Origin: Bacteroidales bacterium
GTDB lineage: Bacteria; Bacteroidota; Bacteroidia; Bacteroidales; WCHB1-69
Direction of reading: 5' to 3'
Assembly (NCBI GenBank): GCA_024686335.1
Contig: JAILCI010000006.1
Span: forward strand, 32,051-96,050
DNA length: 64,000 bases
The translations under genes were made by a program, and so were the position numbers. Within the stretch, counting starts at the first letter, position 1. Each line of letters begins with the position of its first letter. This document shows positions 20,552 through 31,346 of this stretch, piece after piece. The notes under the pieces are model-generated. The model made no database searches. It was not told the origin of the DNA and saw nothing but the letters and a program-made list of their open reading frames with translations.

Positions 20552-21853
20552 TTACTTTGCAGAGGGCCCTTTATATTCATCATCAAAATAGGAAAAGAAC
20601 TGTCGAACTTTCTCTTCCATCGCTGAGTATTCCGGATCCACCTCTCTTAAAAAATCGGGCCTCTTTTCGATCAGGTGTTTTTTCCATTCAGATGCATTTA
20701 AGATATGGGTATATTCCTCCTCGAGTTTAGGGTAGCCCAGCATTTCCACGTTGATTTTCTCATAAATATCAATGAGCCATTGAAGCAGTTCGTTAGCAAC
20801 CTGCTCGGCTGTGTCATGTACGGTGTAGAATAATAATTTTCTGTCCAGCTCATAAAATCGGAGAATGGGATCTGCAAGGTCCATCTGCCCCATAGTCCAA
20901 AGGATGAATTTAACCTGAGAAAATGAAAATAGAGACTGTGTTGTGTGGTTGACCTCCTCACCGTTTATTCCGAGCAGGTGGAAATAGATTAAAAGATAGT
21001 ATCCGCGAATATTCTGAAAATCGTTAAACGGTACTGGAAACATTAACTCTTCGATCACGTGATTGAAAAAAAAGTCGGTGGACAACATCCCGTTTTTATC
21101 CAGAGTAAAATTATCCCAGGGGGTAGAGAGGCGATGTCTTTCATTGTTTCTTTCTCCGCGTGTCAGGATGCACTCCACTTCTGATGCAATGCCTTGATAT
21201 AGAATTGTTTCAAGTTCATCTTGATGCTCGGTCAGTTTTAGATTCAGGATAGTCCGTACCTTCTCCATGGGCACGAGGTCGTCCAATTTTCTCATTTCCG
21301 GACGGATATTCCAAAGGCGTTGTCTAACCCAGTGTTGTCCAACCAGTTGCGCCAGTATCTCACTCCGCTGCTCAACAATATCGTCAGAAAGATGGTACAT
21401 GATGATCTTAGCGCATTCCTCATCGTGAAGCTGGTCGAAAAGATCTACTATCTCTTTCTCATATTCTGGATGCCATTCGTGTTTGAGTTTGCGACATGCC
21501 CACGTTCTTTCTTGCTTAGGTTGGTGGAGCATCAGTTTGACGATCCTTTTCTGGTCGTTCGCACTCACTTTCGGGTAGTAGTCCATAAGTCTTGAGCGCA
21601 ACCAGCATTTTTGTTTGCAATCTGGAGATTCCAGTTCTTGGATGTATTTGTTGATTTTTTTATGCAGAAACTGCCTGTATTTGGCTTGAATCTTTCGTTT
21701 TTCAACGATAGAATACAGAAAAGGATGATTTTCTATCAATTTAAAAAGTTCCTTGTCTGGTAATGTGTTCGCCAGGTCGTACCACAATGCATTTTTGTTT
21801 AAATACATCCAATCTTCCCGGATTTTCTCCATTTTTTGAATAATTGTTTCCAT
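20552..21853 (-). CDS. Hypothetical protein, alpha-helical
   Basis: 433 aa from ATG 21853, no motif recognised; appears all-helical. Confidence 0.7.
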   Translation of the reverse strand: METIIQKMEKIREDWMYLNKNALWYDLANTLPDKELFKLIENHPFLYSIVEKRKIQAKYRQFLHKKINKYIQELESPDCKQKCWLRSRLMDYYPKVSANDQKRIVKLMLHQPKQERTWACRKLKHEWHPEYEKEIVDLFDQLHDEECAKIIMYHLSDDIVEQRSEILAQLVGQHWVRQRLWNIRPEMRKLDDLVPMEKVRTILNLKLTEHQDELETILYQGIASEVECILTRGERNNERHRLSTPWDNFTLDKNGMLSTDFFFNHVIEELMFPVPFNDFQNIRGYYLLIYFHLLGINGEEVNHTTQSLFSFSQVKFILWTMGQMDLADPILRFYELDRKLLFYTVHDTAEQVANELLQWLIDIYEKINVEMLGYPKLEEEYTHILNASEWKKHLIEKRPDFLREVDPEYSAMEEKVRQFFSYFDDEYKGPSAK

Positions 21854-22052
21854 ATTAGCTGATTTACAGTTGTTTAGGTTGAAAATATTGGTCATGCAAA
21901 GATATGCTTTTTATTTGAAAAAGTCCCCAAAAGAGAGCTTAGATTGAAAATTTTGTTTTAAATGGTTGGTTGATAGTACTTTTGTTGCAGATGGCTATAA
22001 AAGGCCGATGTGACATCAGTCACCGCATTTATTAGAATTCATAACATTTTTC

Positions 22053-22060
22053 TACCTTTG
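22053..22060 (+). promoter_or_regulatory. -7 promoter box TACCTTTG
   Basis: TAnnTTTG upstream of the 22129 ORF. Confidence 0.5.
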
Positions 22061-22128
22061 CATCCTGTTTTATTAGATTATTTTATTTTATATCGATTTT
22101 TAAATCAAACAATTATAATAAATCCATT

Positions 22129-22650
22129 ATGAAAAAGATTAACATTATTATGCTGTTCGTTGCTATTTTTATGGTATCATTGTCACAGGTAAATGCGCAG
22201 GCTCCCTATAAAAATGGTATAGGTGTCACACTTGGTACCACGCAAGCCTTGTCATATAAGACTTTTCCCACCAATCATTTTGCCATCCAGATTGATTTGG
22301 GTACTAAATATTGCTATGTCTATGGCACACATCTCTGGTCTGCGGAATTGGCTCCCAATTTCATGTATCAAGGTCGTCTTGCAGGAAATCTTTATGGTTT
22401 TGTGGGCGCCGGTGGAAGTGTTGGCTATACCTGGAAAAATTATTCATATTTTGACAACTATGGGGAGACCTCAAGTAACCACAATGCCAAGGCTGGCTTG
22501 AACGGCTTCTTCGGACTGGAATACAAGTTCGGGGCTCCGGTTGCGTTGCAGTTAGACTTCCGTCCAGGATACCGCTGTGTCTTCAACAGATATTTTGCTG
22601 AACATATTTTCGACTGGGGACTTAACTTTGGGGTTCGCTATACCTTCTAA
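22129..22650 (+). CDS. Outer-membrane beta-barrel protein
   Basis: Signal peptide ending VNAQA; alternating beta pattern; terminal GVRYTF. Confidence 0.7.
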   Translation: MKKINIIMLFVAIFMVSLSQVNAQAPYKNGIGVTLGTTQALSYKTFPTNHFAIQIDLGTKYCYVYGTHLWSAELAPNFMYQGRLAGNLYGFVGAGGSVGYTWKNYSYFDNYGETSSNHNAKAGLNGFFGLEYKFGAPVALQLDFRPGYRCVFNRYFAEHIFDWGLNFGVRYTF

Positions 22651-22658
22651 GGATACTT

Positions 22659-23093
22659 TTACATCACCACATGGATGATTCCTGCTACTGCCATGTATCG
22701 TAAGCCTTTGCCTATGAACATGAATAGGGTGGTAGGGACTACGCGGGTACGGACTAGTCCGAGGCATAGTGCGATGACGTCGCCGATGCCAGGTAACCAA
22801 GCCAGTATCGCTGCCAATGAACCATATTTTTCAACTTTAGTGTGCGCTTTAGCTAGTGTTTCCTCCTTGACTTTCAGGTACTTTTCTATCCAAGACCATT
22901 TGCAGAGCCAGCCCAGTAGATAGCAGGTCATGCCGCCAATAGTGTTGCCGGTAGTGGCAACCAAAACAACAGTCCACGGCGAGTAGTCGAGCAATAACGC
23001 GCCACTCACCAAAGCCTCCGATGAGAAGGGAATTATCGTCGCCGACAGCAGGCAACCGAGAAAAAGTCCGAACAGTCCGAGATTTTCTAGCAT
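22659..23093 (-). CDS. YqaA/DedA-family membrane protein
   Basis: PFSSEALVSGALLL, ATTGNTIGGMTCYLLG, WLPGIGDVIALCLG. Confidence 0.85.
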   Translation of the reverse strand: MLENLGLFGLFLGCLLSATIIPFSSEALVSGALLLDYSPWTVVLVATTGNTIGGMTCYLLGWLCKWSWIEKYLKVKEETLAKAHTKVEKYGSLAAILAWLPGIGDVIALCLGLVRTRVVPTTLFMFIGKGLRYMAVAGIIHVVM

Positions 23094-23274
23094 GTTAGAT
23101 TATTGTATTGCAAAAATAAACAAATATTGTCATAATAGAGAGTTTTATTCCATCAGATATGCTTGTTTCTAAAACATAATTGCACATTCTAACTATCAAT
23201 TATCAACTATCAATTATCAAATCATTTGCGTACTGTTTTTTTATCTATTTTTGCCGTCATAAAACAATTTGGTC

Positions 23275-23856
23275 ATGAAGTTCTATCGCTTTCTAATGTG
23301 GCTCTTCCGTTTTCGTCCGGTAGGCTATGAGCAGTTACCTGTCAAAAAGTGCGTTATCCTGATGGCACCTCACACCAGCATCATTGATTTCTTCTATGGA
23401 ATGATCTGTATTCGCTGGCTGCGTCTCAAGATGGCTATGGTCATGAAGAAGGAGTTTTTTGTATTTCCCATAAAGGGTTTTCTGAAACGTATTGGATGTG
23501 TCCCCGTTGACCGCAAACATGCCAACAACTTTGTCAATTATGCTGTCGACCTTATCAAAAATCGTGAGGAGGTAGCCTTCTTAATTTGTCCAGAGGGCAC
23601 TCGTAAGCGTGTAGAGAATTGGAAGAAGGGTTTTTACCATATAGCCATGGGTGCGGGAGTGCCTATCTTCTGTAGTCATATCGACTACGTGAGCCGTACG
23701 ATGGGCGTTGGTAAAATTATCTATCCTACAGGTGATTACGAAAAAGATTTTGAAGAGATTCAGCACTATTATGAGGGTATGAGAGGTTGGAGAAAGGGGT
23801 TTTTCAACTTGGAGGACAAGCCTTACTCACATCCGGAGTGGCTTAAGAAAAAGTAA
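23275..23856 (+). CDS. 1-acyl-sn-glycerol-3-phosphate acyltransferase family protein
   Basis: PlsC-type APHTSIIDF and CPEGTRKRVENWKKGFYHIA. Confidence 0.88.
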   Translation: MKFYRFLMWLFRFRPVGYEQLPVKKCVILMAPHTSIIDFFYGMICIRWLRLKMAMVMKKEFFVFPIKGFLKRIGCVPVDRKHANNFVNYAVDLIKNREEVAFLICPEGTRKRVENWKKGFYHIAMGAGVPIFCSHIDYVSRTMGVGKIIYPTGDYEKDFEEIQHYYEGMRGWRKGFFNLEDKPYSHPEWLKKK

Positions 23857-24091
23857 TTGTTTATTAAGCTATTAAATTTATTAATCTATTAAACTATAAG
23901 ATAAACAGTTAGGTTTATTAGTGCGTGTTTTGAACGCATCTTGCAACAATTTTTTATACTAGTTTGTCGTTACATTCCTGTAATTGCCTATTACCGAAAA
24001 ATGAGTATCTTTGCAACCCAATCAAAGGTACCATTGTTGAATTAGAATAATGGGCTGTATTTTATTATTGTTGAACGAGTTATAAATAATC

Positions 24092-25186
24092 ATGCTCAAC
24101 CCGAATTATTATTGCGTCATTATGGCCGGCGGCATTGGTGCACGTTTCTGGCCCATGAGTTCAAGCGCACTCCCTAAACAATTTCTTGACATCTTTGGTG
24201 AAGGCGTCACAATGATTCAGAAGACCTTCAATCGATTTGTCCAAGTATGTCCTCCCGAGAACATATACGTTGTAACAAGTAAAGCCTATAAACAGTTGGT
24301 TCAGGAACAACTGCCTCTTATCTCCGAGGATCGTATTCTTTTGGAACCCTATCGTAGAAATACTGCTCCCTGTATTGCCTATGCCAACTATAAGATAAAA
24401 TCCAAAAACCCGAACGCAGTTATCGTCGTTTCTCCTTCCGATCATCTCATCATGAAAGAGGATGTCTTTAAGGATGTGATTTTGAAGGGTATGCAAGCTG
24501 TGAGCGAGGATAATTGTCTGCTCACTATCGGTATTCGTCCCTCTTCTCCGAATACAGGTTACGGATATATTCAATATGATGAGGAGCGTGTCTCTCCCAC
24601 CAACCCTTCCATTTATGAGGTGAAGACATTTACCGAGAAACCTGCATTGGAGATGGCCAAGAGTTTTCTCGAAAGTGGTGATTTCTTATGGAATGCCGGC
24701 ATCTTTATGTGGTCACTATCAACAATCCAGCACTCTTTTGAGGAATTTCTTCCTGACGTGAATAATCTTTTCAAAGAGGGCGAGGGATTGTATAATACTC
24801 CAGAAGAGGAGGCTTTCATAGAACGGATCTATCAAGAGTGCCATAGCATCTCTATCGATTATGGTATCATGGAGAAGGCTAACAACGTACGTGTGTTTGC
24901 TGCCAATTTTGGCTGGTCCGATGTGGGTACATGGGGATCCTTGTATGAATTGAGCAAGAAAGACGCTGAGTTGAATTGCGTGAAGGGTGCTCGCGTTCGT
25001 CTCTATGACTCCACTAAGTGCATCGTTCAGATGTCAGACAAAAAAGTGGCTGTTATAGAAGGCTTGGAAGACTATATCGTGGTGGATACGGATGATGTAC
25101 TGTTGATCTGCAAGAAGTCCGATGAACAGCAAATCCGTCAGTTTGTCACGGATGTGCAGGCCGACTTCGGCAACAAGTACATATAG
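24092..25186 (+). CDS. Mannose-1-phosphate guanylyltransferase
   Basis: IMAGGIGARFWPMSSSALPKQFLDIFG, VSPSDHLI, FTEKPALEMA, WNAGIFMW. Confidence 0.93.
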   Translation: MLNPNYYCVIMAGGIGARFWPMSSSALPKQFLDIFGEGVTMIQKTFNRFVQVCPPENIYVVTSKAYKQLVQEQLPLISEDRILLEPYRRNTAPCIAYANYKIKSKNPNAVIVVSPSDHLIMKEDVFKDVILKGMQAVSEDNCLLTIGIRPSSPNTGYGYIQYDEERVSPTNPSIYEVKTFTEKPALEMAKSFLESGDFLWNAGIFMWSLSTIQHSFEEFLPDVNNLFKEGEGLYNTPEEEAFIERIYQECHSISIDYGIMEKANNVRVFAANFGWSDVGTWGSLYELSKKDAELNCVKGARVRLYDSTKCIVQMSDKKVAVIEGLEDYIVVDTDDVLLICKKSDEQQIRQFVTDVQADFGNKYI

Positions 25187-25195
25187 TAAACTGTT

Positions 25196-27274
25196 ATGCG
25201 ACATCTCTTTCAGCATCGGCTTCTGGCTGTTCTGATTCTCTTTTTGTGTTTGTTTTTTCTGAAACCAGATGGATATGCACAACAAGATACTGCACAGTCT
25301 ATGCAACTGAAAGAGGTGCTCATACAGGGTTATGGCGAAAACAAGCCTCTGGTTACCTTCTCTACCGCTGCCGTGCAGACTCTTTCCACTAAGGAGATCA
25401 AGCTTCTCCCGACATTACAACTTTCTGATGCTTTGAAATATATGTCAGGTGTGGTCATTAAGGACTATGGCGGCATTGGTGGGCTGAAGACAGTCTCCGT
25501 GCGCGGGTTGGGCTCGCAGCATACAGGCGTCCTCTATGATGGTATCCCCCTCACCGATTGTCAGACCGGTCAGATTGACTTGGGCAAGCTCTCGCTAGAG
25601 AATCTTAGTTCTATAGAGTTGACGGTGGGTACAGATGAACATGTGCTCATGCCGGCTCGTGCTCATTCGTATAGCAATTTGGTTAAACTCAGTACTTTCC
25701 ATACATTGCCGTTGAAGCCTGTCCAACTGAAAGCCTCTTTTACGGTGGGTTCATACGGTTTCTATTCTCCTTCGGTACAGTTTACCAATTTGATAAAAAG
25801 CAAAAAGCAGACACAGCGCTATCTGTTGTGGAATGTCAATGCTATGTTCATGAATTCAGAGGGTAATTACCCCTATATTCTTCATTATGGCGGTGTTAAC
25901 GATAGCATCTCTCATGAAGTGCGTCAGAATACCGATATTACAACACTCTCTGCTGAGGTAAATGCGTTGTTGCAATTGAGGCAGGGCGAGCAGCTCTCGT
26001 TCAAGGGATATTATTACGGTTCCGACCGCGGTCTGCCCAATGCGACGATCTTCTATAACCTTAACGCCCGCCAGCGGTTGACTAACCGCAACGGTTTTGG
26101 GCAGATGAGTTACCGGAAATTGTTTGACAGTCGCTGGAGTTATCTTCTCAATGCGAAGTTCAATTACGATTACACGCATTATGTGGATCCGGACTACTTG
26201 AATGCTGCACATCTATTGGATAACACCTACGAGCAATATGAGGGATACATTTCCAATGCTGTCACTTTTGCTCCATTGCATAGCAAAGAGGAACTGGGTG
26301 AGGCCACGCGCCGTCATGACGTGATCATAGGACTTGCCAACGATCTATTTTACAATCAGTTGGAGTCTGATAATATCGACTACAAGCACCCAACCCGTTT
26401 TACCTCTCTAACGGCTTTATCTGCTCGTTATGACAATCGCAAGGTTACCATCAACGGTAATTTGCTTTTCACTACGGTCAACAATATGGCGCAAGATACG
26501 GCTGTTGGTAAAACATTTTTGCACTTGTCACCCGCGCTAAGTGTTTCTTGGCGCATTCATAAGTACGTGCAGATGAGAGTTTTCTATAAGGATATCTTTC
26601 GCATGCCTACTTTCAATGACCTCTATTATCGAGAGGTGGGTAATCTTAGGTTGAAACCGGAGAAGACGCAGCAGTGGGATCTCGGGTTCATTATGGAGAC
26701 TCCGCATCTGTGGGGCGGTGCTTTCCATCTTGCTGCTACGATGGATGCATACTATAATATTGTAAGGGACAAGATTGTCGCCTTTCCCACGCGCAACCTC
26801 TTCTATTGGAGTATGCTCAACTATGGGAAGGTGCACATTGCGGGTGCAGAGCTCAACATCAAGACTGTCTACACCTTTCATCGCGATTGCCATCTGATTG
26901 TCAACGGCAACTGCACCTTCCAGCATGCCGTGGATAGAACCTCTGTTGATTCTCCAACATATGGGCATCAGATTCCCTATACTCCGCGTTGGTCTGGGTC
27001 TGTGTCGGCCACTGTACAACTGCATTTTGTCAGTGTCACCTATGCGGTGATGATAGGCGGGAAGCGTTATGCGTTGGGGGAGAATATTCCTGCCAATATG
27101 GTTGCCGGTTATGCTGATCAGAGCATCTCCGTGCAGCATGAGTCCCACATTAAAGATCATACATTAGGATTCAAGTTTGAGTTGTTGAATCTTTCAAATC
27201 AAAACTATGAAATAGTGCGTAACTATCCTATGCAAGGGTCTGGCTTTAGGTTCAAAATGTACTATCAGTTTTAA
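25196..27274 (+). CDS. TonB-dependent receptor (BtuB-like architecture)
   Basis: Plug domain VRGLGSQHTGVLYDGIPLTDCQTGQIDLGKL; C-terminal barrel ending KMYYQF. Confidence 0.88.
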   Translation: MRHLFQHRLLAVLILFLCLFFLKPDGYAQQDTAQSMQLKEVLIQGYGENKPLVTFSTAAVQTLSTKEIKLLPTLQLSDALKYMSGVVIKDYGGIGGLKTVSVRGLGSQHTGVLYDGIPLTDCQTGQIDLGKLSLENLSSIELTVGTDEHVLMPARAHSYSNLVKLSTFHTLPLKPVQLKASFTVGSYGFYSPSVQFTNLIKSKKQTQRYLLWNVNAMFMNSEGNYPYILHYGGVNDSISHEVRQNTDITTLSAEVNALLQLRQGEQLSFKGYYYGSDRGLPNATIFYNLNARQRLTNRNGFGQMSYRKLFDSRWSYLLNAKFNYDYTHYVDPDYLNAAHLLDNTYEQYEGYISNAVTFAPLHSKEELGEATRRHDVIIGLANDLFYNQLESDNIDYKHPTRFTSLTALSARYDNRKVTINGNLLFTTVNNMAQDTAVGKTFLHLSPALSVSWRIHKYVQMRVFYKDIFRMPTFNDLYYREVGNLRLKPEKTQQWDLGFIMETPHLWGGAFHLAATMDAYYNIVRDKIVAFPTRNLFYWSMLNYGKVHIAGAELNIKTVYTFHRDCHLIVNGNCTFQHAVDRTSVDSPTYGHQIPYTPRWSGSVSATVQLHFVSVTYAVMIGGKRYALGENIPANMVAGYADQSISVQHESHIKDHTLGFKFELLNLSNQNYEIVRNYPMQGSGFRFKMYYQF

Positions 27275-27291
27275 AGTCTTTGTTACACCTT

Positions 27292-27600
27292 TTATTTTGA
27301 AATGTTTTTAGACGGAATGATTCTATCCACAACTACCATGTCTTCAGTAATGTGGAATACGTAATTCCATTTGCGATTGTGTGATAGCATTCTACGGGCT
27401 TTTGGATGTATGTTTTGCAACATCTCGGAGTGGCTCGGCTGATATAGGCTCGCAAAAATCGACAAAGATTGTACTTCTGAGATCAAAACATCAATATAGC
27501 GGTTAGCTCCTTCCCGTGTCATGACCGTTTTGAGAAAATCTAAAAGTTTATCCAGGTCAGACAGGGCAGATTTTTTAATCATGACTTTGTACGTTGTCAT
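27292..27600 (-). CDS. RelE/ParE-family toxin
   Basis: YKVMIKKSALSDLDKLLDFL ... YVFHITEDMVVVDRIIPS; overlaps the preceding small ORF. Confidence 0.78.
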   Translation of the reverse strand: MTTYKVMIKKSALSDLDKLLDFLKTVMTREGANRYIDVLISEVQSLSIFASLYQPSHSEMLQNIHPKARRMLSHNRKWNYVFHITEDMVVVDRIIPSKNISK

Positions 27601-27781
27601 AATATTCGTTCACCATGGTTCTTAATTTGCCAAAATATTCCTCCACACTCATAAGGTCGTCCATATTTTCCGAATATGGGTTTGAAACAGCATTTGGACG
27701 TCCTGAATCAGTACGATTGTAATCTACAATAGGCTCGCAAACCTTTGGTTCATTGTCTTCTTGGTCTTTTTTCTTTTTCAT
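27575..27781 (-). CDS. Putative antitoxin partner of the RelE/ParE toxin
   Basis: 68-aa acidic ORF overlapping the toxin start. Confidence 0.65.
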   Translation of the reverse strand: MKKKKDQEDNEPKVCEPIVDYNRTDSGRPNAVSNPYSENMDDLMSVEEYFGKLRTMVNEYYDNVQSHD

Positions 27782-27861
27782 TGTTTTTGTTTTATTTCAA
27801 GGATGCAAATATACGAAAAATCCAAAGGAGGTGTGTGTTCGCGCGGATTTATTTAAAAAAA

Positions 27862-28300
27862 GGGAGTTATATACATGATGGCACAACAAATATGAGTATA
27901 AAGTCAAAAAAATGCATTTTAACCCCTTCATGATTTACTGAGGCACTTGACCATAGAGCACGCGGGCGGGCAGGCCGACATGCGGTGCGGACGCGGTGTG
28001 AATGGCCGGCCTCCAACAGCGGCGTGCAAAGGCGCTTGCGTTTACAAAATGCATGCCTTCCCTGTATTTTCTCTTTTGCCACATGCTGCATTTTTGTTTC
28101 CGTTTGCCGCCGATGTCAGAGGGCGGACAGAGCGGGCGGGATTCATGTCGGCTTGATCTTTTGACAACTTTTCTATTAAGAGAAAAGTTGAAGAATTATA
28201 ATGATGGAAGTTGACTGCCATGAAGCCCTTGCCTACCTCAAGAAAACATCTATTAGCAACATACTTAGGTATACAAGGTGCCATCAGGTATATAGTCCCC
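27862..28300 (+). mobile_element. MITE-like dispersed element, copy A (439 bp)
   Basis: Near-identical to three other copies; terminal inverted repeats gggagttatatacatgatggcac / ggggactatatacctgatggcac; flanked by 8-bp direct repeat TAAAAAAA (27854-27861, 28301-28308). Confidence 0.85.
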
Positions 28301-28334
28301 TAAAAAAATACGAAAATTGTCATGGATTTCTGAT

Positions 28335-28368
28335 GTAAAAAAGGGGCGCAACAAACGTTACGCCCCTT
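28335..28368 (-). terminator. Terminator for methylmalonyl-CoA mutase gene
   Basis: Minus strand aaggggcg ... cgcccctt stem followed by T-run. Confidence 0.75.
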
Positions 28369-28390
28369 AATTTCTAATGTCATTTCAGAC

Positions 28391-30538
28391 CTATTCTGCC
28401 ATCAGGAGTTCCAGCATGGCGATTGCGGAGGTGGCAATAGGGGTGCCAGGTCCGAAGATGGCGGCGACGCCACAATCGTAGAGGAACTGATAGTCTTGCG
28501 GCGGGATAACGCCACCGACGGTGATGATGATGTCCTCGCGGCCCAGTTTCTTGAGTTCCTCGATCACTTGCGGAACGAGGGTCTTGTGACCTGCAGCCAG
28601 AGAGGAGACGCCGAGGATGTGGACGTCGTTCTCGACAGCCTGCTTAGCGGCCTCTGCGGGAGTCTGGAACAGCGGTCCCATATCCACGTCGAAACCGATA
28701 TCGGCATAGCCGGTAGCGACTACTTTGGCGCCGCGGTCGTGGCCATCCTGGCCCATCTTGGCAACCATTACACGGGGGCGACGGCCTTCCTTCTTGGCAA
28801 ACTCATCGCACATCTTGCAAGCCTTCTTGAAGGCTTCATTGCTTTGTTGTTCTGCACTATACACGCCTGAAATCAGATTAATTTTTGCTTTATAACGACC
28901 GAATACCACTTCGAGGGCATCGGAAATTTCACCTAAGGAGCAACGAGCACGAGCGGCCTTGATGGAGAGGTCGAGGAGGTTGCCTTCGCCTGTGCGGGCG
29001 CACTCGGTCAGGGCATTCAAAGCTGCCTTCACCTCGTCATCGTTACGGTTGGCACGCAACTCGGCCAGACGTTTGAGCTGAGCCTCGCGCACGGTCGTGT
29101 TGTCCACCTCGAGCGTCTCGATGGGCTCTTCCTTGTCGAGTTTGTACTTGCTGACACCGATGATGGACTCTTTGCCGGAGTCGATACGGGCTTGCTTACG
29201 GGCAGAAGCCTCTTCAATACGCATCTTCGGCACACCAGTCTCGATAGCTTTGGCCATGCCACCCAGGGATTCAACCTCCTGGATGTGCTGCCATGCGCGG
29301 TGAGCAATTTGATGGGTCAGACTCTCTACATAGTAGGAACCAGCCCACGGATCTATGGATTTACAGATCTTCGTCTCTTCTTGGATGTAGATCTGCGTAT
29401 TACGAGCGATACGGGCGGAGAAGTCGGTCGGCAGGGCGATGGCTTCATCCAATGCGTTGGTGTGCAGTGACTGGGTGTGACCCAGAGCGGCACCCATTGC
29501 CTCCACACAAGTACGGCATACGTTGTTGAACGGATCCTGCTCGGTGAGAGACCAACCGGAGGTCTGGCAGTGCGTACGCAGAGCCATAGACTTCGGATTC
29601 TGCGGGTTGAACTGTTTCACGATCTTAGCCCAGAGCATACGGGCAGCACGCATTTTGGCAATCTCCATGAAGTGGTTCATACCGATACCCCAGAAGAAGG
29701 ACAAACGCGGTGCAAACTCATCCACGCTCATACCGGCGTTGACACCAGCGCGGAGGTACTCAAGACCGTCGGCCAACGTGTAAGCCAGCTCGATGTCATC
29801 AGTAGCACCGGCCTCTTGCATGTGATAACCGGAAATGGAGATGGAGTTGAACTTCGGCATGTTCTTGGAGGTGAACTCAAAGATGTCGGCGATGATCTTC
29901 ATGGATGGCAACGGAGGATAGATGTAGGTGTTACGCACCATGAACTCCTTCAAAATGTCGTTTTGGATGGTACCCGACAGCTTGTCCATGCTGACGCCCT
30001 GCTCCTCAGCAGCGAGGATATAGAAGGCCAGGATGGGCAGCACGGCTCCGTTCATCGTCATGGAGACAGACATCTTGTCCAACGGAATCTGGTCGAAGAG
30101 GATACGCATGTCGAGAATGGAATCCACGGCCACACCAGCCTTGCCCACATCGCCCACCACACGGGGATGGTCGGAGTCGTAGCCTCTGTGCGTCGCCAAG
30201 TCGAAGGCGATGGACAGACCCTTCTGACCGGCGGCCAAGTTGCGGCGGTAGAAGGCATTGGACTCCTCGGCGGTGGAGAATCCGGCATACTGACGGATAG
30301 TCCAAGGACGGAAGGCATACATCATGGAATAGGGTCCGCGCAAGAAGGGAGGAATACCGGCGGCATAGTTCAGGTGCTCCATTCCGAGAAGGTCATCCTC
30401 GCCATATACTTGTTTCACAGGTATTTGCTCGGATGTCATCCAGTCGGTGGAGATGCCATGTTCCTTTTCCCACTCGCGGAAATCTTTCTTTTCTTGAGAG
30501 ATTTTCTTGAAATCTACATTACTGAAATCACAACGCAT
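28391..30538 (-). CDS. mutB: Methylmalonyl-CoA mutase, catalytic subunit
   Basis: [58 protein letters not shown]-terminal B12-binding [24 protein letters not shown]. Confidence 0.95.
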   Translation of the reverse strand: MRCDFSNVDFKKISQEKKDFREWEKEHGISTDWMTSEQIPVKQVYGEDDLLGMEHLNYAAGIPPFLRGPYSMMYAFRPWTIRQYAGFSTAEESNAFYRRNLAAGQKGLSIAFDLATHRGYDSDHPRVVGDVGKAGVAVDSILDMRILFDQIPLDKMSVSMTMNGAVLPILAFYILAAEEQGVSMDKLSGTIQNDILKEFMVRNTYIYPPLPSMKIIADIFEFTSKNMPKFNSISISGYHMQEAGATDDIELAYTLADGLEYLRAGVNAGMSVDEFAPRLSFFWGIGMNHFMEIAKMRAARMLWAKIVKQFNPQNPKSMALRTHCQTSGWSLTEQDPFNNVCRTCVEAMGAALGHTQSLHTNALDEAIALPTDFSARIARNTQIYIQEETKICKSIDPWAGSYYVESLTHQIAHRAWQHIQEVESLGGMAKAIETGVPKMRIEEASARKQARIDSGKESIIGVSKYKLDKEEPIETLEVDNTTVREAQLKRLAELRANRNDDEVKAALNALTECARTGEGNLLDLSIKAARARCSLGEISDALEVVFGRYKAKINLISGVYSAEQQSNEAFKKACKMCDEFAKKEGRRPRVMVAKMGQDGHDRGAKVVATGYADIGFDVDMGPLFQTPAEAAKQAVENDVHILGVSSLAAGHKTLVPQVIEELKKLGREDIIITVGGVIPPQDYQFLYDCGVAAIFGPGTPIATSAIAMLELLMAE

Positions 30539-30779
30539 AATCTAATTGCACTTTCTATATTTTAAGACGGCAAAAATACAAAAAAAATGGTACGATTTTG
30601 CAGTGCGAAAGTTTTTGATAAGTCACGAGGAAAGTTAAGAGTGGAGAGTGATCTGTGATCAGTTCGAAGCTCGGAATTCAACAAATCAACAGTTCAACGA
30701 TTCACCCTCTACCCTGAATTCCTTAGTTTCTTAACTCCCTTAACCTCTTAACCCATTTTTTGTATGTAACACCTCGTCT

Positions 30780-31346
30780 TTAAAACCTATGCTCATACCC
30801 GACTCGCAGCATGACGGTGTACCTCGGGTAGCCTAAGGATAACTGGCCATTGTCATTGACCTCTTCCCAGTTGCAGAAGAGTGTGCTGTGTACGCCTATG
30901 GTCAGTTTGTCTTGATTTGTCAAGCTGATGCGGCCTCCCAGACCCAGGGTGCCCCCAAGGTCCAGCACCTCCTTTGCGTTGGCGGCGACAGGACTGTCGA
31001 AGCAAACACCGAGCAGGATGCCTCCCTGCACATAGAAATGAGGCAGATGAAACTCCATTTCCACGGGAATGAGCAAGCTGTTGATGTGTTGGGAACCGAA
31101 AAAGAAGATATGTTCGTAGCGTAGCCCTGTGCGCACGCCCCAGTAACGATGGAAGTCATAGCGCATCCCAATGCCAAGGCCAAAGCCGGGAGAAACATCA
31201 TCGTAAAGAAATGGCAGTCTGTTAATGCCGCCACTTACATCGGCAGTGATGTTGTATCCTTTTTGAAATTCAGAATTGGGATTCTGGGCCTCTGCCGGAA
31301 GCACAGTCCAAAGACATAAACATAAAATTGGAATGATTTTTTTCAT
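30780..31346 (-). CDS. Outer-membrane beta-barrel protein
   Basis: Signal peptide MKKIIPILCLCLWTVLPAEAQ, beta-barrel pattern. Confidence 0.7.
   Translation of the reverse strand: MKKIIPILCLCLWTVLPAEAQNPNSEFQKGYNITADVSGGINRLPFLYDDVSPGFGLGIGMRYDFHRYWGVRTGLRYEHIFFFGSQHINSLLIPVEMEFHLPHFYVQGGILLGVCFDSPVAANAKEVLDLGGTLGLGGRISLTNQDKLTIGVHSTLFCNWEEVNDNGQLSLGYPRYTVMLRVGYEHRF

Noticed and set aside
23190-23220. AT-rich runs such as ctatcaattatcaactatcaattatcaa (also near 9757, 23862, 36548, 50052, 50159)
   Set aside because: Recurring low-complexity intergenic words common in AT-rich Bacteroidota spacers; no consistent unit or boundary to support a defined element.
29477-30565. 362-aa plus-strand ORF antisense to methylmalonyl-CoA mutase
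   Set aside because: Antisense shadow of a highly conserved gene; repetitive His/Gly/Val composition and no domain.
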